From Bacteroidales bacterium (lineage in GTDB: Bacteria; Bacteroidota; Bacteroidia; Bacteroidales; UBA932), in the NCBI GenBank assembly GCA_015060205.1, contig SUYY01000013.1:1-49658 (forward strand): DNA of 49,658 nucleotides. Reading direction: 5' to 3'. Positions 43,407 to 49,658 of this stretch are shown piece by piece. The notes under the pieces are model-generated. The model saw only the letters and a list, made by a program, of their open reading frames with translations, did not search any database and was not told where the DNA came from. Position 1 is the first letter of the stretch; every line of letters starts with the position of its first letter. A program made the translations under genes and the position numbers.

Positions 43407-43456
43407 GAAATACGGAACGGACATCATGTTCGCAATATGTAATAAAATTAAAGGTT

Positions 43457-43906
43457 ATGCCGAAAGCAAAAAGCAGTGTAGAGATAAAGAACAGAAGGGC
43501 TTCGTTCGACTATGAATTCATCGAGACCTTCCAGGCGGGTATTGTGCTTACCGGCACAGAGATAAAGTCCATCCGTGCCGGCAAGGCTTCGCTCGTGGAC
43601 ACATTCTGCTATTTCAACAGTAATGAACTCTACGTCAAGAACATGCATATCGCGGAATATTGGTGGGGAAGTTGGGGAAAACATGACCCGCGCCGCGACC
43701 GCAAACTGCTTCTGAGCCGCAAGGAATTGAACAAACTCCAACGTGCAGTCAAGGAAAAGGGACTCACCATCGTCGGAGTCAAACTATACATAGCCGATAA
43801 CGGTTACGCCAAACTTCTCATCGCCCTGGCCCGCGGTAAGAAAGAATACGACAAACGTGCCTCCATCAAGGAAAAAGACCTTCGCCGCGAAATGGAGCGT
43901 ATGTAG
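43457..43906 (+). CDS. smpB: SsrA-binding protein SmpB
   Basis: RNA-binding protein that delivers tmRNA to stalled ribosomes; 149 residues from the ATG at 43457 ([19 protein letters not shown]). The frame is open to 43304, but those 51 codons encode no family sequence and cross the hairpin repeats. Conserved segments are [21 protein letters not shown], the [25 protein letters not shown] block and the basic tail [22 protein letters not shown]. The tmRNA gene itself is not in the window. Confidence 0.96.
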   Translation: MPKAKSSVEIKNRRASFDYEFIETFQAGIVLTGTEIKSIRAGKASLVDTFCYFNSNELYVKNMHIAEYWWGSWGKHDPRRDRKLLLSRKELNKLQRAVKEKGLTIVGVKLYIADNGYAKLLIALARGKKEYDKRASIKEKDLRREMERM

Positions 43907-43967
43907 GTCTTCGGTTACGCAGTTGTTTTTTGTCTGCCTGAAATGTAAAGGTTTGATACTTAAGTGA

Positions 43968-44013
43968 TTAAGCAAACAAAGGTGCGCCATTTGACGCACC
44001 TTTGTTTGCTTAA
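43968..44013. repeat. REP-like palindrome, copy 4, extended 19-bp stem
   Basis: The core AAAGGTGCG / CGCACCTTT (43978-44003, loop CCATTTGA) is extended to a perfect 19-bp stem: TTAAGCAAACAAAGGTGCG at 43968-43986 against 43995-44013. It lies between convergent smpB and metK and probably also works as a bidirectional terminator. Confidence 0.85.
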
Positions 44014-44062
44014 GTTATTGATTGTCAACGGTTTGTGGTTTTGAAAGGCCGGACCGGTGGTA

Positions 44063-45382
44063 TTACAGGCCGAACGCTTCCTTGATCATATCTACGGAAT
44101 CAAGAAGTTCCCAGCCGAAGAACTGGACGTATTCTGTGGTCTTGACTCCGCCGCGCATCATGGTTACCGATTCCTTGTATGGAGTGCGGCCGACATGGCC
44201 ATATGATGCAGTCGGTTCATATATCGGCTTCTTGAGACCGAACTTCTCGATGATCTTTGCCGGACGAAGGTCGAAAAGGGTGTTGATCTTCTCTGCGATC
44301 GCAGCATCTGAAAGTCCGTTGGATGCGGTGCCGTATGTGTTGACATATATGCTCACTGGTCTTGCGACACCGATTGCATAGGACAACTGCACGAGCATCT
44401 CACGGGCAACGCCTGCTGCCACCATGTTCTTGGCGATATATCGTGCTGCATATGCTGCAGAACGGTCCACCTTTGAAGGGTCCTTACCTGAGAATGCACC
44501 ACCGCCGTGTGCTCCCTTGCCGCCGTAGGTGTCCACGATGATCTTACGTCCTGTAAGACCTGTGTCTCCGTGAGGTCCTCCGATGACGAATTTGCCGGTA
44601 GGGTTTACGTGAAGGATATAGTCACCCTTGAAGAGGGCGGCAGTCTCAGCAGGGAGAGTCTCGATGAGCATAGGAAGAAGGATGTTCTGGACATCTTCAC
44701 GGATCTTCTTCTGCATGGCCTCGTCCACACGTGCCTGACCGAACTGTGCGCAACCGTCGGCATAGGTCATGTTGCCGAGAGACTCCGAGGTAAACTCGTC
44801 ATGCTGGGTGGAAATCACGATTGTATGTACACGAAGAGGCTTGTTGGTTTCTCCGTCATATTCGATTGTGAACTGGGACTTCGAGTCAGGACGAAGATAT
44901 GGCATGAGTTCCGGTTTTGTCTTGCGGATCTTGGCAAGCATAAGGAGAGCCTGATGTGAAAGTGCGAGCGGAAGCGGCATGTATTCAGCAGTATCGCAGC
45001 ATGCATATCCGAACATCATACCCTGGTCGCCGGCTCCCTGTGCGTCGGCATCTTCTCCCACGACACCGCGGTTGATGTCCACACTCTGCTCGTGAAGAGC
45101 CGAGAGGATACCGCATGAGTTTCCGTCGAACATATACTCGGCCTTGTTGTAGCCGATCTTGTTGATCACGCGGCGTACGGTCTTCGGGATATCTACATAT
45201 GCATCCTCAGAGCGGACTTCTCCGCCCACAACTACGAGACCTGTGCTGCAGAATGTCTCGCAGGCAACCTTCGCTTCCGGGTCCTGACGCAGGAACTCGT
45301 CGAGAATCGCATCGGAAATCTGGTCCGAAACCTTGTCAGGGTGTCCCTCGGACACTGACTCTGATGTAAATAAATAGTTCAT
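44063..45382 (-). CDS. metK: S-adenosylmethionine synthetase
   Basis: Makes SAM from methionine and ATP in the cytoplasm; 439 residues. Conserved motifs are [30 protein letters not shown], the P-loop-like [22 protein letters not shown] and a C-terminal half with [14 protein letters not shown]. Upstream on the same strand are five tandem GATCCCCGA-type repeats, an intrinsic terminator and a SAM-II riboswitch aptamer with its own promoter, which implies feedback control by SAM. Confidence 0.97.
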   Translation of the reverse strand: MNYLFTSESVSEGHPDKVSDQISDAILDEFLRQDPEAKVACETFCSTGLVVVGGEVRSEDAYVDIPKTVRRVINKIGYNKAEYMFDGNSCGILSALHEQSVDINRGVVGEDADAQGAGDQGMMFGYACCDTAEYMPLPLALSHQALLMLAKIRKTKPELMPYLRPDSKSQFTIEYDGETNKPLRVHTIVISTQHDEFTSESLGNMTYADGCAQFGQARVDEAMQKKIREDVQNILLPMLIETLPAETAALFKGDYILHVNPTGKFVIGGPHGDTGLTGRKIIVDTYGGKGAHGGGAFSGKDPSKVDRSAAYAARYIAKNMVAAGVAREMLVQLSYAIGVARPVSIYVNTYGTASNGLSDAAIAEKINTLFDLRPAKIIEKFGLKKPIYEPTASYGHVGRTPYKESVTMMRGGVKTTEYVQFFGWELLDSVDMIKEAFGL

Positions 45383-45411
45383 ATCTGTAATTTTTAAATT
45401 TATCTTCGTTT

Positions 45412-45623
45412 AGATCCCCGATCAGGTCGGGGATGACATCTAGATCCCATCAGGTCTGGGATGACATCATTGCCTTTCCTTTAGATCCCCGATCAGGTCA
45501 GGGATGACATCATTGCTTTTCCTTTTAGATCCCCGATCAGGTCGGGGATGACATCTATATCTCATCAGGTCGGGATGACATCATTGCCTTTCCTTTAGTC
45601 ATTGCCGGCTTGACCGGCAATCC
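45412..45623. repeat. Tandem array of GATCCCCGA...TCGGGGATGACATC repeats
   Basis: Five copies begin at 45412, 45442, 45483, 45527 and about 45558; copies 1, 3 and 4 are near-identical, copies 2 and 5 are shortened. Each contains a CCCCGA / TCGGGG-type stem-loop and ends in GATGACATC. TTGCCTTTCCTTT spacers recur, giving a higher-order period of about 71-75 bp. A related element, ATTGCCGG / CCGGCAAT (about 45601-45621), closes the array. These are widespread intergenic elements; here they lie inside the metK leader. Confidence 0.88.
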
Positions 45624-45626
45624 TAC

Positions 45627-45651
45627 AAAAAAAGCCCCACAGATGTGGAGC
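45627..45651 (-). terminator. Attenuator terminator in the metK leader
   Basis: On the minus strand GCTCCACA (45651-45644) pairs with TGTGGGGC (45641-45634), one G-U pair, followed by seven T (45633-45627). The 5' arm can instead pair with TGTGGAG (45758-45752) of the aptamer, which would break the aptamer stem and prevent termination. Confidence 0.75.
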
Positions 45652-45710
45652 AGCCAAAATGCGAAATATTGATGAGCGGCGGTCACCATGGCAGATGACC
45701 CGACAGTCAA

Positions 45711-45759
45711 CATTTTAGCATTTTTTTACGTGGTTGCAAGCAGCCAAATCTCTCCACAT
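45711..45759 (-). promoter_or_regulatory. SAM-II riboswitch aptamer upstream of metK
   Basis: The minus strand shows the SAM-II pseudoknot layout: P1 arm ATGTGG (45759-45754), the conserved GAGATTT, TTGCAA, the second P1 arm CCACGT (45733-45728), an A-rich linker and TGCTAAAA at the 3' end. This matches the family reading GAUUU - UUGCAA - P1 - UGCUAAAA. SAM-II RNAs normally sense SAM and repress methionine/SAM genes, which fits metK downstream. The assignment rests on recalled motif order, not on a covariance-model search. Confidence 0.75.
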
Positions 45760-45794
45760 TTCATCGCGCATGACGCGCTTTCCTTTTCAGGCTG

Positions 45795-45824
45795 CAAAGA
45801 TAGTCAAAAAATCGCATATGCAAA
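45795..45824 (-). promoter_or_regulatory. metK leader promoter
   Basis: Minus strand TTTG (45824-45821), 18-bp spacer, TATCTTTG (45802-45795). Transcription would start near 45788, about 30 nt before the SAM-II aptamer, giving a leader of about 400 nt. Confidence 0.7.
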
Positions 45825-45864
45825 AAATGAGGTGCAAAAATTCCCGCAAGTCAGCAAAATGTCT

Positions 45865-45872
45865 TACCTTTG
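45865..45872 (+). promoter_or_regulatory. -7 box upstream of the Oar-like receptor
   Basis: TACCTTTG matches TAnnTTTG, 36 bp before the ATG at 45909. No -33 TTTG is seen, so strength is uncertain. Confidence 0.5.
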
Positions 45873-45908
45873 CAGGTCTATTTTTATTATAAACAAGTAT
45901 AATGCCCT

Positions 45909-48900
45909 ATGAAACAGACAATTAAGGGATTTTTAACCATCGTTTTGGCGATGCTTTTCGCAGCATCCGCTTTTGCTCAGGTGACCACATCTTCCATTTC
46001 CGGATATGTTTCGGATGTGAATGATGAGCCGCTGGCAGGTGCCGCGGTTGTTGCCGTGCACACTCCATCCGGAACGCAATATTATGCTATAGCAAACGAG
46101 AAAGGCCGTTTCAACATCAACGGTATGCGTACAGGAGGTCCGTACAAGGTGGAGATTTCATTCCTCGGAATGGGAACAATGCAGTATGACGGAGTGACTC
46201 TCAAACTGGGAGAGCCTACAATCATAGATGCTGTCCTCAAGGCATCTCAGAGTCTTGACGCCGCTGTCCTGACTGCGGAATCATCGTTTACTTCAAACCT
46301 CACCGGAGCAGGGTCCAACTACGGACAAGGTGTGTTGGAAAATGTGCCTACCATCGACCGAAGCATATATGACATCGTCAGATATTCACCTCTTGTGAGC
46401 CAGGTGGGCAAGGGTCTTACCTTTACAGGTACCAACAACAGATACAACAATTTCATGATCGACGGTGCCGAGGCCAATGACTCTTTCGGACTTAATCCTT
46501 CAGGTACAAACGGCGGTATGACCGGTGCGAACCCTGTGACTATGGATGCAGTGGAAGAGGTTCAGGTGGCGATCGCTCCGTTCGACGTGCGTCAGTCCGG
46601 CTTCACCGGAGGTGCAATCAACGCCGTGACCAAGTCCGGTACCAATGAGATAAAGGGATCTGCATATGCATATTTCAACAACCAGGACTTCATCGGAGTC
46701 ACTCCGGGTAAGGACGTGAAGGAAAGGACAAGATACCAGAACCAGACAAGCCAGGTCTATGGAGTTACATTCGGTGCCCCTATCATAAAGGACAAACTCT
46801 TTGTGTTCGTGAGCGCTGAATATGACAGACAGTCCACTCCTAACGTATACTCTCCTGTCAACGGAACATATGGAGAAGATTTTACTGCTGAAGAGGCTAA
46901 GAAAGTCATAGAACATTATAAGGCAAACTATGCTAAGGGAGTTACAGGCTTCAGCGAGAACATCGCTCTGAAACAGATCGTGTCGGGTTCTGTGAATGCG
47001 CTTGCCCGCATCGACTGGAACATCAACAAGAACAACAAACTGATGGTCAGATATCAGTATATGAACTCCAATGCAGACAGATACAAGGCAAACCAGTCCA
47101 TGTATTATTTCGCAAATTCCGGTCATAAACTCTCTACCGTCAATAATATCGCAGTAGTCGAACTCAATTCAAGGATATCCGACATGGTGACCAACGAGTT
47201 CAGAGCAAGTGCCGTAATCGTGAGGGACCACAGGGATGTGGCATATAACGGTGCATCTGTGAGAATCAGGGGATTCAGCGGAATGAGTGACGTGTATATC
47301 GGAACAGAAAAGAGTTCCGGTGCGAATGCTGTCAATACGGATACCTATAATATATCTGACAATGTGTCGATATTTGCAGGCAACCATCAGATTACCGTGG
47401 GTACTCATAATGACATCTATATCTTCAATAACCTCTTTCTTCAGAACGCGTTCGGAGGATATGAGTTCAAGTCTCTCGCAGATTTCTATGCCAACAAGAT
47501 AAGCAAGTTCCAATATGCCTATGCAGACCCAACAGTGAAGGGTGTGACCGATTCAAGATGGTCGGCAAAGACATATGCGGCAAGATTCGGTCTGTATCTG
47601 CAGGATGAGTGGACCCCGAACAGGAATTTCATGCTGACCTACGGTATCAGGGCGGATATTCCTGTAATGTTCAACAAGCCTACCGCAAACGAGGGATACA
47701 ACGCGACTGAACTTGCAAAGATCACCGGAGAATATGTGGGAACAGTCCCTGCACCGACCGTGCTTGTTTCTCCAAGAGTCGGATTCCGCTGGTTCGTTGA
47801 CGAGTCCCACAGGACACTGCTTCGCGGAGGAGCCGGCATATTCACCGGCCGTGTACCGTTCGTATGGCTTGCAAACGCATATAACAATACAGGCGTGGAG
47901 ACAAAGTCGGTATATGTGAAGAATCCTACAGATATTCCTCTCACCAGCAATCCGTATGCGGACATCATCGATAAGGGAATCGTATCCGGTGTTGCCGCTA
48001 CTACCGTGAATACATTGAACAGGAATTTCAAATATCCTCAGACATTCCGCGCAAACATCGGCTTCGAGCATGATTTCGGTGCGGGCTGGAATTTTATATT
48101 TGATGCGGTATATTCGAAGTCGTTCAACAACGTTGTATTCAATAATATAAACCTTACCCGCTCGACCTCGACAGGTGTGGCTATGGTGGATGCATCTGCG
48201 GCAGAGAAGAACTCTTCAAGCGTCCTTTCGTATTATGACTGGAAACTGTCCGACTATCAGAATGTCATTGCACTGCAGAACACAAATCTCGGATATTCAT
48301 ACTCTTTGAGCGGTCAGATCAACAAGAGTTTCGACTTCGGCCTTGACCTCATGGCTTCATATACCTTCGGCCATTCATATGCAGTGAATGACGGTCTGGG
48401 TTCTGTCGCTCTGGGAAATCATCAGGCTTATGTGGCGACTGACGTGACAGTTCCAGAATTGTCATATTCATATTTCGACAAGCCTCACAAGGTGATGGGA
48501 ATGGTGTCATATGTCTCTCCTATGTATGCCAGGATGAAGACACATGTGTCTCTGGTATATCACGGTCAGAGCGGAAACAGGTTCTCATACATGACCTTCG
48601 ACCCGATCGATGTGAACAACTGCGGCGGAGCAGGCGGATTCCTCCTCTATGTTCCGACCGAGGATGAACTCGGCAGGATGTCATGGGCCGGTGATGAGGC
48701 GGAGCACGCTGCACAGGCAGAGGCTTTCGAACAGTATATTTCAAATGACAAGTATCTGAGCAGCCGTAGAGGACAGTTCACCGAAAGATTCGGAGGCATA
48801 TCTCCGTTCGAGCACCGCTTCGACCTTCATTTGGCGCAGGACTTCTATTATGACAGGAAGACCGGCCGCAAACTGCAGTTCATGGTCGACTTCCTCAATA

Positions 48901-49106
48901 TAGGTAATCTCCTGAATCCTGAGTGGGGACTTGTGGATGATTATTCATCTTCATTGCACCAGTACAAGCAGGTACTTAACGTGGAAGGTGTGAAGGATGA
49001 CGGTAAATACAAGGTTCCGACTTATAAGTTCGTCGACGCCAAACTCGGTATCGAGGACCTCCCGTCACGCTGGAGATGCCAGATCGGACTGAGGGTTACA
49101 TTCTAA
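45909..49106 (+). CDS. Oar-like TonB-dependent outer-membrane receptor
   Basis: A 1065-residue outer-membrane protein. A signal peptide (to about AFAQ) is followed by a carboxypeptidase-regulatory-like domain (SISGYVSDVNDEPLAGAAVV), a plug (NVPTIDRSIYDIVRYSPLVS, NNRYNNFMIDGAEANDSFG, FDVRQSGFTGGAINAVTKSG) and a long beta-barrel ending in a terminal aromatic strand (CQIGLRVTF). The plug motifs are those of the Oar family rather than SusC; there is no STN domain and no susD neighbour. The ligand is unknown; Oar proteins have been linked to adhesion, development and protein export. It stands alone, followed by the second two-hairpin repeat. Confidence 0.92.
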   Translation: MKQTIKGFLTIVLAMLFAASAFAQVTTSSISGYVSDVNDEPLAGAAVVAVHTPSGTQYYAIANEKGRFNINGMRTGGPYKVEISFLGMGTMQYDGVTLKLGEPTIIDAVLKASQSLDAAVLTAESSFTSNLTGAGSNYGQGVLENVPTIDRSIYDIVRYSPLVSQVGKGLTFTGTNNRYNNFMIDGAEANDSFGLNPSGTNGGMTGANPVTMDAVEEVQVAIAPFDVRQSGFTGGAINAVTKSGTNEIKGSAYAYFNNQDFIGVTPGKDVKERTRYQNQTSQVYGVTFGAPIIKDKLFVFVSAEYDRQSTPNVYSPVNGTYGEDFTAEEAKKVIEHYKANYAKGVTGFSENIALKQIVSGSVNALARIDWNINKNNKLMVRYQYMNSNADRYKANQSMYYFANSGHKLSTVNNIAVVELNSRISDMVTNEFRASAVIVRDHRDVAYNGASVRIRGFSGMSDVYIGTEKSSGANAVNTDTYNISDNVSIFAGNHQITVGTHNDIYIFNNLFLQNAFGGYEFKSLADFYANKISKFQYAYADPTVKGVTDSRWSAKTYAARFGLYLQDEWTPNRNFMLTYGIRADIPVMFNKPTANEGYNATELAKITGEYVGTVPAPTVLVSPRVGFRWFVDESHRTLLRGGAGIFTGRVPFVWLANAYNNTGVETKSVYVKNPTDIPLTSNPYADIIDKGIVSGVAATTVNTLNRNFKYPQTFRANIGFEHDFGAGWNFIFDAVYSKSFNNVVFNNINLTRSTSTGVAMVDASAAEKNSSSVLSYYDWKLSDYQNVIALQNTNLGYSYSLSGQINKSFDFGLDLMASYTFGHSYAVNDGLGSVALGNHQAYVATDVTVPELSYSYFDKPHKVMGMVSYVSPMYARMKTHVSLVYHGQSGNRFSYMTFDPIDVNNCGGAGGFLLYVPTEDELGRMSWAGDEAEHAAQAEAFEQYISNDKYLSSRRGQFTERFGGISPFEHRFDLHLAQDFYYDRKTGRKLQFMVDFLNIGNLLNPEWGLVDDYSSSLHQYKQVLNVEGVKDDGKYKVPTYKFVDAKLGIEDLPSRWRCQIGLRVTF

Positions 49107-49116
49107 GTGTCCGGAA

Positions 49117-49197
49117 TCCACGAAAAGAGGCGTTTTTGTGGATGAGAGCATAAAAAATGACAGTCTGTCCATGAAAACTCAGGTTTTCGTGGACAGA
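49117..49197. repeat. Two-hairpin repeat unit, copy C/D, inverted relative to 43324
   Basis: Hairpin C: TCCACGAAAA (49117-49126) and TTTTTGTGGA (49133-49142). Hairpin D: TCTGTCCATGAAAAC (49164-49178) and GTTTTCGTGGACAGA (49183-49197), 15 pairs with one wobble, loop TCAG. Read on the minus strand the unit aligns along its whole length with 43324-43406, including the CATTTTTTATG linker. Confidence 0.82.
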
Positions 49198-49204
49198 TTT
49201 TTTA
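49164..49204 (+). terminator. Terminator after the Oar-like gene (hairpin D)
   Basis: The 15-bp hairpin D is followed directly by TTTTTTATA, so the repeat copy also has the shape of a strong intrinsic terminator for the gene ending at 49106. Confidence 0.7.
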
Positions 49205-49268
49205 TATCGGTCCACGCGGACAACTATGGGGATGGTTGATCCGGTTAGCGGCTATTTCCCAAAATAGT

Positions 49269-49299
49269 TTTGCCAAACCGAAAATTTTTACTACCTTTG
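49269..49299 (+). promoter_or_regulatory. rplM promoter
   Basis: TTTG at 49269-49272, 19-bp spacer and TACCTTTG at 49292-49299: a full-consensus Bacteroidetes promoter. The leader to 49364 is about 58 nt and could hold an autoregulatory L13 site, though none was recognised. Confidence 0.8.
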
Positions 49300-49363
49300 C
49301 GCCCCCTATGTGGTATAGGATCGCATAGAATTTATTAAGTATTAACCATTTAAACAGTACAAG

Positions 49364-49658
49364 ATGGACACACAGATCTACAAAACGGTATCCCTCAAGG
49401 CAGGCGATATCAAGAAGGAGTGGGTTGTGATCGATGCGACTGACCTCGTGCTCGGACGTCTTGCTGCCAGAGTTGCTCTTATTCTTCGTGGTAAGAATAA
49501 GCCTTCTTTCACTCCGCACATGGATTGTGGTGACAATGTCATCATCGTCAACGCGGACAAGATCAGACTCACTGGTAAGAAGATGACTGACAAGGTGTAT
49601 GTACGTTACACTGGCTACCCAGGTGGACAGCGTTTCTCTACACCAAAGGAACTTCTCG
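49364..49658 (+). CDS. rplM: 50S ribosomal protein L13, 5' part (cut by window end)
   Basis: The first 98 codons of ribosomal protein L13, from the ATG at 49364 ([20 protein letters not shown]). Conserved L13 text includes [59 protein letters not shown] and [10 protein letters not shown]. The gene runs past the window; rpsI would be expected next. Its own promoter lies just upstream. Confidence 0.96.
   Translation, partial: MDTQIYKTVSLKAGDIKKEWVVIDATDLVLGRLAARVALILRGKNKPSFTPHMDCGDNVIIVNADKIRLTGKKMTDKVYVRYTGYPGGQRFSTPKELL

Noticed and set aside
43304..43456. 51-codon N-terminal extension of smpB
   Set aside because: It crosses the two-hairpin repeat, begins inside the -7 box region and has no SmpB similarity; the ATG at 43457 fits the family.
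45412..45582. Possible CRISPR array
   Set aside because: Repeats are uneven in length and spacing, the spacers are themselves repeated (TTGCCTTTCCTTT), and no cas gene is present.
45688..45912. 74-codon + strand frame upstream of the Oar-like gene
   Set aside because: It is the antisense of the SAM-II leader and its promoter; no family features.

Overview
The window is chromosomal DNA from a member of the Bacteroidota, most likely a Bacteroidales-type gut or gut-like organism. The evidence is a SusC/SusD pair, an ECF sigma/FecR pair of the Bacteroides expansion type, an Oar-like TonB receptor, many lipoproteins with a Cys about 15-25 residues from the start, and promoters of the Bacteroidetes form TTTG-N18-21-TAnnTTTG instead of -35/-10 boxes. 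No rRNA or tRNA gene, CRISPR array or prophage was seen. Genus cannot be fixed from the sequence alone.

Region 1 (163-14038, all + strand) is a polysaccharide-utilisation-like locus: a GH20 hexosaminidase, an ECF sigma factor, a FecR anti-sigma factor, a SusC receptor with an STN signalling domain, SusD, two paralogous beta-propeller lipoproteins (one with a PKD-like and one with a BACON-like N-terminus) flanking a glycerophosphodiester phosphodiesterase, and a lamin-tail/GHL10 lipoprotein. It is followed on the opposite strand by nagB and a NagB-like/LmbE fusion (14129-16880), so the likely logic is uptake of a GlcNAc-containing glycan, release of the amino sugar and entry into glycolysis. 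Sensing would run from SusC-STN to FecR to the ECF sigma factor.

Region 2 (16971-24911, +) is mostly housekeeping: an S1/P1 nuclease, a membrane pyrophosphatase (hppA), and a suf cluster sufB-pnuC-sufC-short sufD followed by ispE. A strong hairpin between hppA and sufB carries the sufB promoter in one arm.

Region 3 (25022-37325) mixes a HigBA toxin-antitoxin pair, an unrecognised lipoprotein, tsaE, a yifB/comM AAA+ ATPase, an MlaE/MlaF lipid transporter pair without MlaD, a RAYT-like Y1 transposase bracketed by REP-like palindromes, rsmE, a YfcE-type phosphoesterase, a tiny Cys-rich lipoprotein, radA, an NhaC antiporter and queH.

Region 4 (37455-49658) holds a lipocalin-like lipoprotein, an S8 protease, a HAD phosphatase, an S41 protease and miaA (all minus), smpB (+), metK (minus) with a SAM-II riboswitch and attenuator in its leader, an Oar-like TonB receptor (+), and the start of rplM (+), cut by the window end.

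The least ordinary content is the repeat layer. There are four REP-like palindromes (AAAGGTGCG / CGCACCTTT), two of them flanking the RAYT-like gene. A two-hairpin unit of about 85 bp occurs in inverted orientation upstream of smpB and upstream of rplM. A polypyrimidine motif is dispersed at three loci, and two tandem arrays of short intergenic repeats lie next to sufB/pnuC and metK.
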